Below are positions 57,756 through 64,000 of a stretch of DNA of 64,000 bases, piece after piece (within the stretch, counting starts at the first letter, position 1; every line of letters starts with the position of its first letter). Below the pieces are notes generated by a model. It searched no databases, was not told the DNA's origin, and saw only the letters and a list, made by a program, of their open reading frames with translations. The DNA is from an uncultured bacterium (GTDB lineage Bacteria > Bacillota > Clostridia > Christensenellales > HGM11417), in assembly GCA_905215695.1 (NCBI GenBank), contig CAJMQN010000001.1, positions 62,001 to 126,000 on the forward strand, written 5' to 3'. Position numbers and translations under genes: made by a program.

Positions 57756-58996
57756 GGACCATTCTCCACAGCGACCTCAACAACTTTTACGCGTCGGTGG
57801 AATGTCGGCGCCGCCCCGAGCTTGCGGGAAAACCCGTCATCGTGTGCGGGAGCAAAGAGGACCGGCATGGCATCGTACTCGCAAAGAACATGCTCGCGAA
57901 ATCCTGCGGCGTTCGGACGGGGGACGTCATTTGGGAGGCAAAGCGCAAGTGCCCGGGCGTTGTGGAAATCCCGGCGGACTTTCCCGAATATCTGAGGTTT
58001 TCCAAGAAGGTGAGGCGGATTTACGAGCGCTATACCGACCGCGTGGAGGCGTTCGGCATCGACGAATGCTGGCTTGACGTGACCGAGAGCCTCTCCCTCT
58101 TCGGGAGCGGGCGGGAGATTGCCGAGGAAATCCGGAATTCGGTCAAATCCGAGCTCGGAGTGACGGTGAGCGTGGGGGTGAGCTACAATAAAATCTTCGC
58201 AAAGCTCGCCTCCGACCTGAAGAAACCGGACGCGGTGACCGTGATTTCGGCGGAGAACTATCGGGACATCGTTTGGTCGCTTCCGGCAGAAAAACTTCTC
58301 TACGTGGGCAAGGCGACCAAGCGCAAGTTAAGCGGGGTGGGAATCTACACCATCGGGGACATTGCGCGGGCGGAAGAGAGCTTTCTCCTGCGAAGGCTCG
58401 GGAAGTGGGGGAGCTATCTTTGGCGGTTCGCGAACGGGCTTGACGACACCGAAGTCGTGCGCGTCGGGGAGGAGGAAAACGTCAAGTCCATCGGGAACAG
58501 TCTCACGAATTACCGCGACCTCGAGAACGAGGAGGAAGTCTTTACGCTGATTTGGCTCTTGGCGGACTCGGTCGCCATGCGCCTTCGGGAGAGCGGACTC
58601 GGGCGTGCGCGCACGGTTCACCTTTGGGTGCGGGACACAAAACTTTCGGATTTCGGCAGACAGGCAAGACTTCCCCGCGCGAGCCGGTCGGGGAGCGAAA
58701 TCGGCGCGTTTGCCTGCAAACTGTTTTCGGAGTCCTATCCTTGGCGGGAAAAGGTGCGGGGCGTGGGAGTCTCCGTGTCCGGATTCGAGCGCGGAAATGA
58801 GCAGCTCGACCTCTTTTCGGACTTCGGCAGGGAGGAGAAGTCCGAACGGCTTGACGAGACGCTCGACCGGATTCGGAAAAAGTACGGAAACAATATCATT
58901 CAGCGCGCCGTCATAAAAAAGGACAAAAGGCTTTCGGAATTGGACGTCAAGGGCGAGCACGTCGTGCACCCCGAAAATTTTTTCGGTCCGAAGTGA
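57752..58996 (+). CDS. dinB: DNA polymerase IV (Y-family)
   Basis: This 414-aa Y-family polymerase has catalytic Asp8 in RTILHSDLNNFYASVE and the Asp-Glu pair in FGIDECWLDVTESL (usually IDEAYLD). Finger residues are in RHGIVLAKNMLAKSCGV. The thumb has a helix-hairpin-helix (GKATKRKLSGVGIYTIGDIA), and a clamp-binding peptide EQLDLFSD lies near the end. It carries out translesion synthesis. ATG 57752 overlaps the upstream stop; no LexA-type box was noticed upstream. Clostridial DinB2-like. Confidence 0.92.
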   Translation: MRTILHSDLNNFYASVECRRRPELAGKPVIVCGSKEDRHGIVLAKNMLAKSCGVRTGDVIWEAKRKCPGVVEIPADFPEYLRFSKKVRRIYERYTDRVEAFGIDECWLDVTESLSLFGSGREIAEEIRNSVKSELGVTVSVGVSYNKIFAKLASDLKKPDAVTVISAENYRDIVWSLPAEKLLYVGKATKRKLSGVGIYTIGDIARAEESFLLRRLGKWGSYLWRFANGLDDTEVVRVGEEENVKSIGNSLTNYRDLENEEEVFTLIWLLADSVAMRLRESGLGRARTVHLWVRDTKLSDFGRQARLPRASRSGSEIGAFACKLFSESYPWREKVRGVGVSVSGFERGNEQLDLFSDFGREEKSERLDETLDRIRKKYGNNIIQRAVIKKDKRLSELDVKGEHVVHPENFFGPK

Positions 58997-59025
58997 AAAA
59001 AGACGCGTACGGTGATAGCGAACGC

Positions 59026-59062
59026 TTGACGGACATAGGATAAAAGTGATATGATTTATCCT
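59026..59062 (+). promoter_or_regulatory. feo promoter with overlapping dyad operator
   Basis: TTGACG (59026-59031), 18 bp, TGA-TATGAT (59050-59055). The inverted repeat AGGATAAA (59037-59044) / TTTATCCT (59055-59062) with a 10-nt spacer encloses the -10, the expected place for an iron-responsive repressor. Confidence 0.65.
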
Positions 59063-59094
59063 GCAAGTTAGCAATAGGTTACCGGAGGATACTT

Positions 59095-59331
59095 TTGGAA
59101 AAGCTCTTAAAAGATTTCAGCCCCTCGGAGCGGGGCGTTGTGCGCCGGATAGAGGCGGAAGGAAAGATTCGCCGCCGGCTCTTCGACATGGGCGTGACGC
59201 CGGGCGCGGAGATCACAATGCGGAAAGCCGCGCCCTTGGGCGACCCCATCGAGGTGACCCTGCGCGGATACGAGCTCTCCCTGCGCAAGAGCGAGGCGGG
59301 ATTGATACGCATGGAGGTCGAAAATGGCTGA
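59095..59331 (+). CDS. feoA: ferrous iron transport protein A
   Basis: This 78-aa SH3-like FeoA has KIRRRLFDMGVTPGAEITMRKAAPLGDPIEVTLRGYELSLRKSEAGLI, the canonical core. The start is TTG 59095, with GGAGG 6 nt upstream. It overlaps feoB by 8 bp. It supports FeoB-driven Fe2+ uptake. Confidence 0.95.
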   Translation: MEKLLKDFSPSERGVVRRIEAEGKIRRRLFDMGVTPGAEITMRKAAPLGDPIEVTLRGYELSLRKSEAGLIRMEVENG

Positions 59332-61519
59332 CATGCTCCGTTTCGCGCTGTTAGGCAACCCAAACTGCGGCAAGACCACTCTTTTCAACATGCTGACGGG
59401 GAGCCGCGCGCACGTGGGGAACTGGCCGGGCGTGACGGTGGAAAAGAAGGAGGGCGTCTATCGCGGAAAGCCCGAAAACGTCACCGTGACCGATCTTCCG
59501 GGCATCTACTCGCTTTCGCCCTACACGCCGGAGGAAATCGTCACACGCAACTATATTCTCGGGGAAAAGCCGGACGCAATCATCGACATCGTTGACGCGA
59601 CCAATCTCGAGCGCAACCTATATCTGACCACGCAGGCGCTTGAGATCGACATTCCGGTCATCGTCGCGCTGAATATGATCGACGTCGTGGAGCGGGAAGG
59701 GGATAAAATCGACCTTCCGCGGCTGGAGCGGTCGCTCGGCGTACCGGTTGTGTCCATCTCCGCCCTGAAAGGGAGCGGTATTGAGGAGCTCATGACCCGC
59801 GCCGTCGAGGTCGCGCGGACCAAGCGAAAGGGCGTTTCCGTCATGGGCAATTCCGAATTTTCGGGAATCTTCTCCGCCGCGCTCGACCTGTACCGCGAAA
59901 AACATGCGGACAACCCGATTTTCCGTTCGGTTAAGATGCTCGAAAACGACGAAGTCGAGGTCAAGGCGTACCCGGACATTCACGAAAAACTCGAGTACAT
60001 GAAGCGCAAACTTCCCGAAAACGTGTTTGAAAACGATTTCGAGGCGATCGTGGCGGACGCGCGGTACAAGTACATCACCGCAAACTACTCTCCCGCGCTC
60101 CGCAAAAAGCGCGCGGACGGCATGACGCAGAGCGGAAGAATCGACCGCGTGCTCACGCACAGGATATGGGGAATCCCCATCTTTTTGGGAATCATGTTCC
60201 TCGTGTTTCACCTGACATTCAGCGAAAATCTCCTGTTTTTGGGCGTGTTTATCCCCGAGGGCACCTTTTCAAACCCCATCTTCGGGACGGACGCAATCAA
60301 TTCGCCGGGCGTGATTTTGACCAACTGCGTGAATTGGTGCACGGACAGTCTCATGTCCCTGATTTCGGGCGCGCTGCCGAAGGGGACGTGGTACACGGGG
60401 CTCATCTGCGACGGACTCCTTTCGGGCGTCTTTGCGGTGTTGTCCTTTATTCCGCAGATTCTCTGTCTGTTCCTGTTCCTGTCCATTCTCGAGGACAGCG
60501 GCTACATGGCGCGCGTCGCCTTTATCATGGATAAGGCGTTCCGCAAGTTCGGTCTGTCCGGGCGCGCGTTCCTGCCCCTTCTGATGTGTTTCGGCTGTGC
60601 AGTTCCGGGCATCATGGCGACCCGCACCCTCGAAAACGACAAGGAACGCCGGCTCACCGCGATGCTGACCCCCTTCTTCTCCTGCGGCGCGAAACTCCCC
60701 ATTTGGGCGACCTTCGCGGCGGTGCTGTTCGGGGGCGCGCACGGGGATATCGTCGTGTTTTCGATGTATCTTTTGGGAATCCTCGTCGCGGTGATTGCGG
60801 CTTTGATTCTGAATCGCACCGTACTCAAAGGGGAGATGCCCACCTTTATCATGGAGCTCCCCGCCTATCATCTCCCACAGTTCAAAAATACGATGATACA
60901 TCTGTGGGAAAAACTCAAGCACTACCTCGAGCGCGCGGCGACCATTATCGCGGGCGCGGTCGTGGTGATTTGGTTCTTCTCGCACTTCAGCTTTACCTTC
61001 CGCATGGTCGAGGACATGGGAGACAGCATGATCGGCGTGATTTCGAAGGCAATCACCTGGATCTTTGTTCCGCTCGGTTTCGGCATGGGGGAGAACGGCT
61101 GGCAGTTCGTTGTGGCAATCTTTACCGGGTTTATCGCAAAGGAGATGGTCGTGGCGACCCTCGGAACCTTTGCGGGCATGAGCGAGGACGCGCTCGGGAG
61201 CGGCGAACTCGCGGGCACGGCGATTGCGACGCTCATCGGCAGCATCTCCGTTCCGGCGGCGTTCGCGTTCATGGCGTTTAACCTCTTGTCCATGCCCTGC
61301 ATGGCAGCGGTTGCCGCGGCGCGGGGCGAACTCAAGAGCGGAAAAAAACTTTGGGCAGCCATCGGTTTTTGGATGGGCACTGCCTACGTCGTCTCCGCAG
61401 CCATCTATTGGGTGGGGACGATTTGGTGGATCGGGCTGATTCTTGCGGGAGCGCTTGCGCTCGCCTGGGGACTTACGAAGATCCTGCACAGGAGGAAACG
61501 GGTCAATGGGTTGGATTGA
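59324..61519 (+). CDS. feoB: ferrous iron transport protein B
   Basis: This 731-aa Fe2+ transporter has an N-terminal G domain (G1 GNPNCGKTTLFN, G2/G3 region TDLPGIYSLSPYTPEE, G4 ALNMIDV), a helical linker domain (~170-270) and a membrane domain with two Gate motifs (for example FGCAVPGIMATRTLEN and FSCGAKLPIWATF). It lies in the inner membrane. Overlaps feoA and the following Cys-rich gene, forming an operon under the dyad at 59037-59062. Confidence 0.97.
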   Translation: MADMLRFALLGNPNCGKTTLFNMLTGSRAHVGNWPGVTVEKKEGVYRGKPENVTVTDLPGIYSLSPYTPEEIVTRNYILGEKPDAIIDIVDATNLERNLYLTTQALEIDIPVIVALNMIDVVEREGDKIDLPRLERSLGVPVVSISALKGSGIEELMTRAVEVARTKRKGVSVMGNSEFSGIFSAALDLYREKHADNPIFRSVKMLENDEVEVKAYPDIHEKLEYMKRKLPENVFENDFEAIVADARYKYITANYSPALRKKRADGMTQSGRIDRVLTHRIWGIPIFLGIMFLVFHLTFSENLLFLGVFIPEGTFSNPIFGTDAINSPGVILTNCVNWCTDSLMSLISGALPKGTWYTGLICDGLLSGVFAVLSFIPQILCLFLFLSILEDSGYMARVAFIMDKAFRKFGLSGRAFLPLLMCFGCAVPGIMATRTLENDKERRLTAMLTPFFSCGAKLPIWATFAAVLFGGAHGDIVVFSMYLLGILVAVIAALILNRTVLKGEMPTFIMELPAYHLPQFKNTMIHLWEKLKHYLERAATIIAGAVVVIWFFSHFSFTFRMVEDMGDSMIGVISKAITWIFVPLGFGMGENGWQFVVAIFTGFIAKEMVVATLGTFAGMSEDALGSGELAGTAIATLIGSISVPAAFAFMAFNLLSMPCMAAVAAARGELKSGKKLWAAIGFWMGTAYVVSAAIYWVGTIWWIGLILAGALALAWGLTKILHRRKRVNGLD

Positions 61520-61703
61520 AATTCTTGTCATTATTTTCGCCGTGGCGCTCGTCGCCTTTACCGTCATTTTCAACATTCTTCGCAAAAGAAAGGGAAAGAA
61601 CTGCTGCGGCGGAAGCGGCTGTTCGGGTTGTTCGGGCTGTCCCTACAGCGCGGACTGCGCAAAGAAACCCAAGGAAAAGGAATCCGAAGAGCAGAAAAAA
61701 TGA
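61506..61703 (+). CDS. FeoB-associated Cys-rich membrane protein
   Basis: This 65-aa protein has one transmembrane helix (IEILVIIFAVALVAFTVIFNIL) and a Cys-rich tail CCGGSGCSGCSGCPYSADC. This is the small FeoB-associated family, often annotated near feoB in Firmicutes. ATG 61506 overlaps the feoB stop by 14 bp. Its role is thought to be in iron handling or FeoB assembly. Confidence 0.88.
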   Translation: MGWIEILVIIFAVALVAFTVIFNILRKRKGKNCCGGSGCSGCSGCPYSADCAKKPKEKESEEQKK

Positions 61704-61705
61704 CG

Positions 61706-61735
61706 AAATCCCCGGGAAATCTCCCGGGGATTTTT
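61706..61735. terminator. terminator of the feo operon
   Basis: AAATCCCCGGGA-AA-TCTCCCGGGGATTTTT, usable by both convergent genes. Confidence 0.9.
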
Positions 61736-61752
61736 CACGTGCATGAAAACGG

Positions 61753-61953
61753 CTAAAATCTCCCCACCAATTCGTCGATGGAGACGGAAAGGGCGTCGGC
61801 GAGTTTCCAACAGTCCTTGACGTTGGGGATATTGACGCCGTTTTCCCAATAGCTGATAGCGGCGTGCGAAACGCCGATTTTTTTTGCGAGTTGGGGCTGT
61901 GTCAATCCTGCGGCCTTTCGGAAACTGCGGATTGACGCGCCGATTTCGTCCAT
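61753..61953 (-). CDS. small XRE-family regulator
   Basis: This 66-aa protein is a single Cro/CI HTH (AAGLTQPQLAKKIGVSHAAISYWENGVNIP). ATG 61953 has GAGGAG 10 nt upstream; ATG 61962 and 61974 are too close to or upstream of that site. It is divergent from the TM2 gene, whose promoter spacer is a perfect palindrome, its likely operator. Confidence 0.8.
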   Translation of the reverse strand: MDEIGASIRSFRKAAGLTQPQLAKKIGVSHAAISYWENGVNIPNVKDCWKLADALSVSIDELVGRF

Positions 61954-61983
61954 GTTTTTCATTCTCCTCATCATATAAGAAAA

Positions 61984-62025
61984 CTTACATAAATACTTGA
62001 CATGTAAGAATTCTTACATTATAAT
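61984..62025 (+). promoter_or_regulatory. TM2 gene promoter with 18-bp palindromic operator in the spacer
   Basis: TTGACA (61997-62002), 17 bp, TATAAT (62020-62025). The spacer is covered by ATGTAAGAATTCTTACAT (62002-62019), a perfect palindrome. An extra half-site CTTACAT lies at 61984-61990 towards the XRE gene. Confidence 0.8.
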
Positions 62026-62049
62026 CAACTATCGAGGAGGAAAAAGAGA

Positions 62050-62409
62050 ATGACGAGGGAAAAAGTAGTTTTTTTTGTCGGACAGAACCGGGGTAAATTT
62101 CCGCCCGACCGCATGAATGTTCTGTTACAATGGCTGAACGGGTTGCCGGACTGCGCGGACGTCGAACTCTTCTCCGCTCCGCTGAAAAATCCGATTTCTA
62201 TTCTGCTGTTTTCGATTTTTCTTGGCGGACTCGGAGTGGACAGATTTGTCGTAGGGGACACCTCGCTTGGTGTGTGCAAGCTCCTTTTCAACTGGTTGAC
62301 GCTCGGAATCTGGTCCTTTGTGGATATATTTTGCAGTTACAGAAGGGCGAAATCAAAAAATCTGGAAACGCTTACGCAAATTTGTCTGAAATATCGAGGA
62401 TTCGCTTGA
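62050..62409 (+). CDS. TM2-domain membrane protein
   Basis: This 119-aa protein has a short cytoplasmic N-terminus and then the TM2 pattern (PISILLFSIFLGGLGVDRFVVGDTSLGVCKLLFNWLTLGIWSFVDIF, ~48-93): two helices joined by GVDRFYLG-like residues. GGAGG lies 10 nt before the ATG. The stop lies in the hairpin of its terminator. Function of bacterial TM2 proteins is largely unknown; regulation by the divergent XRE gene is strongly suggested. Confidence 0.8.
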   Translation: MTREKVVFFVGQNRGKFPPDRMNVLLQWLNGLPDCADVELFSAPLKNPISILLFSIFLGGLGVDRFVVGDTSLGVCKLLFNWLTLGIWSFVDIFCSYRRAKSKNLETLTQICLKYRGFA

Positions 62410-62427
62410 ACCGAATCCTTTTTTTGG
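62397..62427 (+). terminator. terminator overlapping the TM2 stop codon
   Basis: AGGATTCG, loop, CGAATCCTTTTTTT. The stop codon TGA is in the loop. Confidence 0.85.
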
Positions 62428-62440
62428 AGCTTTTTATTTG

Positions 62441-62471
62441 GTTGACGGGTCAACGTCAAATGCGCTATAAT
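62441..62471 (+). promoter_or_regulatory. promoter and palindrome upstream of the dehydratase activase
   Basis: TTGACG (62442-62447), 18 bp, TATAAT (62466-62471). The -35 lies inside the perfect dyad GTTGAC-GG-GTCAAC (62441-62454). Confidence 0.65.
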
Positions 62472-62494
62472 AGAGACCAAAGGAGAGGCAACCA

Positions 62495-64000
62495 ATGAGG
62501 ATCGGCATCGATATTGGCTCGACAACATTAAAGTGCGTGGTGACGGACGACGCTGGCAATATTTTGCTCGAGCGTTATGAGCGCCACTATTCGAATATTC
62601 ATCAAAAGACCGCGGAAATGCTCCGTGCGGCGTGCGCGGAGCGAAACATTTCCCGGGCGAAAGTCGCGGTCACGGGCTCTGCGGGCATGGGCGTTGCGGA
62701 GCAGGCGGGTCTGCCCTTCGTGCAGGAGGTTTACGCGGCAAGGGCGGCAATCCGAGACCGTCTCCCGGAGACTGACGTCATCGTGGAACTCGGGGGGGAG
62801 GACGCAAAGATTCTCTACCTTTCGGGCGGCGGGCTCGAAATGCGCATGAACGGCTCCTGCGCGGGCGGAACGGGCGCGTTTATCGACCAAATGGCGACCT
62901 TACTCGGCATCACGCCGTCTGACATGGACGCGGCGGCTGCGGCGCACGAGAAAATCTACACCATCGCCTCCCGGTGCGGCGTGTTCGCCAAGTCCGACAT
63001 TCAGGCGCTCTTGAATCAGGGTTGCAGCATTGAGGACATCTCCGCGAGCATCTTTTACGCGGTGGTGCACCAAACCATCGCAGGGCTCGCGCAGGGGCGG
63101 GAAATCACGGGCAACGTCGTCTATCTCGGCGGTCCGCTCACCTATTTTCCCGAACTTCGCAAGGCGTTTGACGACACGCTCAAGCGCCGGGGGGTCTGTC
63201 CCGAACATTCGCTGTACTTCGTCGCGCTCGGCGCGGCACTCTGCGCGGATGGGGAAGAGTGTAACCTCTTCGAGGCAATACAAAAAATCGGCGCAGCGTC
63301 GGGCGGCGGCGGTTACCGCGCCTGCGAAAAACTGTTTGAAAACCAAGAGGAGTACGAGGCGTTCCGCGCGCGGCACGCCCGCGCAAACGTTCCCGAACAG
63401 TCCGAATACGTTCCCGGCGCGGACTATTGGCTCGGCGTGGACGCGGGCTCGACGACGGTCAAAGCCGCCGTCATCGGCAGAGAGGGGGAGATTCTCTTCT
63501 CCTGCTACCGTCCGAGCGGCGGCAATCCGGTGGGAATCATCAAAGAATTTCTGACCGAACTCTACCGAACATACCCGGACATCCGCATCGCGGGCGCGGC
63601 GTCCACCGGCTACGGCGAGGAACTTGTCAAGGCGGCGTTCCGTCTTGACGGCGGCGTGGTGGAGACCATGGCGCACTTCCTCGCGGCAAAACACTTCTCG
63701 CCCGACCTCGACTTCATTCTCGACATCGGCGGGCAGGACATCAAGTGCTTTAAAATCCGGAACAACGCCATCGACAATATCTTTCTGAACGAAGCCTGCT
63801 CCTCGGGTTGCGGGTCCTTTCTACAGACCTTCGCGGGCGCGCTCGGTTACGGAATCGAGGAGTTTGCCAAACTCGGTCTGTTTGCGGACAAACCGGTGGA
63901 TTTGGGCTCCCGGTGCACGGTGTTCATGAATTCCTCGGTCAAGCAGGCGCAGAAGGACGGCGCGACGGTCGCGAACATCTCCGCCGGGCTCTCGATCAGC
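62495..64000 (+). CDS. 2-hydroxyacyl-CoA dehydratase activase-related protein, 5' part
   Basis: The frame is open from ATG 62495 to the window end (502 codons). AAAGGAG lies 7 nt upstream. Two BadF/BcrA-type ASKHA ATPase domains are seen: RIGIDIGSTTLKCVV..GSCAGGTGAFIDQM (~1-290) and WLGVDAGSTTVKAAVIG..NEACSSGCGSFLQTF (~310-502). The Cys of CAGGTGAF and CSSGCGSF are the expected cluster or hinge positions. This double-activase layout belongs to the large (~1,400-aa) family that continues with a DUF2229 and a dehydratase-like region. The family ATP-dependently primes a [4Fe-4S] enzyme; the target is unknown. Confidence 0.88.
   Translation, partial: MRIGIDIGSTTLKCVVTDDAGNILLERYERHYSNIHQKTAEMLRAACAERNISRAKVAVTGSAGMGVAEQAGLPFVQEVYAARAAIRDRLPETDVIVELGGEDAKILYLSGGGLEMRMNGSCAGGTGAFIDQMATLLGITPSDMDAAAAAHEKIYTIASRCGVFAKSDIQALLNQGCSIEDISASIFYAVVHQTIAGLAQGREITGNVVYLGGPLTYFPELRKAFDDTLKRRGVCPEHSLYFVALGAALCADGEECNLFEAIQKIGAASGGGGYRACEKLFENQEEYEAFRARHARANVPEQSEYVPGADYWLGVDAGSTTVKAAVIGREGEILFSCYRPSGGNPVGIIKEFLTELYRTYPDIRIAGAASTGYGEELVKAAFRLDGGVVETMAHFLAAKHFSPDLDFILDIGGQDIKCFKIRNNAIDNIFLNEACSSGCGSFLQTFAGALGYGIEEFAKLGLFADKPVDLGSRCTVFMNSSVKQAQKDGATVANISAGLSIS

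Noticed and set aside
60269..61585. 438-codon minus-strand open frame
   Set aside because: Shadow of feoB, highly basic and histidine-rich without recognisable domain.
1..64000. CRISPR arrays, rRNA or tRNA genes
   Set aside because: No regularly spaced short repeats, no conserved rRNA segments and no cloverleaf were noticed on either strand by reading; a covariance search was not possible.

Overview
The window (64 kb, moderately GC-rich, dense, mostly single-gene-wide intergenic gaps) looks like the chromosome of an anaerobic, fermentative Clostridia-type Firmicute, perhaps a Christensenellales-like gut lineage (inference). Support comes from pyruvate:ferredoxin oxidoreductase, bifunctional AdhE behind Rex-type boxes, a small [FeFe]-hydrogenase, GTP-dependent PEPCK, a 2-hydroxyacyl-CoA dehydratase activase relative, the Firmicute order ecfA1-ecfA2-ecfT-truA-rplM-rpsI, and AGGAGG-type ribosome binding sites with textbook sigma-A promoters. 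No tRNA, rRNA, CRISPR array or prophage was recognised.

Layout. 0-8.4 kb: 3' end of pckG, nifJ (minus), ECF transporter module, truA, rplM-rpsI. 8.5-16.9 kb: XRE regulator, membrane protein, GLUG lipoprotein, then a minus-strand block with a heterodimeric ABC exporter, an isochorismatase-like hydrolase and serS. 17-25.5 kb: sugar genes (DeoR regulator plus SorE-like dehydrogenase; cysS; AraC/GyrI regulator; a GntR-LacI chimera divergent from a PfkB kinase, D-lyxose ketol-isomerase and ManA). 25.5-28.7 kb: Crp/Fnr-like regulator divergent from an ABC importer, sharing one palindromic operator. 28.7-32.6 kb: a more AT-rich accessory block with a serine recombinase, a tandem-HTH regulator, a membrane protein overlapping an ECF-like sigma factor, a secreted C39-like protein and a sigma-region-4-like protein. 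32.6-46.3 kb: hydrogenase, GNAT, phosphoribosyltransferase, Ig-like lipoprotein, adhE, MFS carrier, acyltransferase, zinc-ribbon QueD relative, Fur-family regulator, YacL and leuS, followed by two tandem 68-bp palindromic repeats. 46.5-50.2 kb: small proteins, a UroD-like protein, an AraC regulator and a beta-propeller glycosidase. 50.3-57.7 kb: a 1,891-aa DUF4011-type helicase/nuclease (probable defence gene), a second C39-like secreted protein and another secreted protein overlapping dinB. 59-64 kb: feoA-feoB-feo accessory operon, XRE/TM2 divergent pair, and the 5' part of a large dehydratase activase.

How they fit together. Pyruvate oxidation by PFOR gives acetyl-CoA and reduced ferredoxin. 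Electrons can leave as H2 (hydrogenase) or ethanol (AdhE, predicted Rex control). Several regulators sit beside perfect palindromes placed exactly at their predicted promoters.

The most unusual signals are: (1) at least six genes whose -10 box ends only 6-10 nt before the start codon with no Shine-Dalgarno, implying leaderless mRNAs; (2) two paralogous secreted C39-like proteins, each preceded by a hairpin that buries its Shine-Dalgarno; (3) the recombinase/sigma/C39 accessory block; (4) the DUF4011 helicase with an altered nuclease motif; (5) tandem 68-bp extragenic palindromes upstream of leuS.
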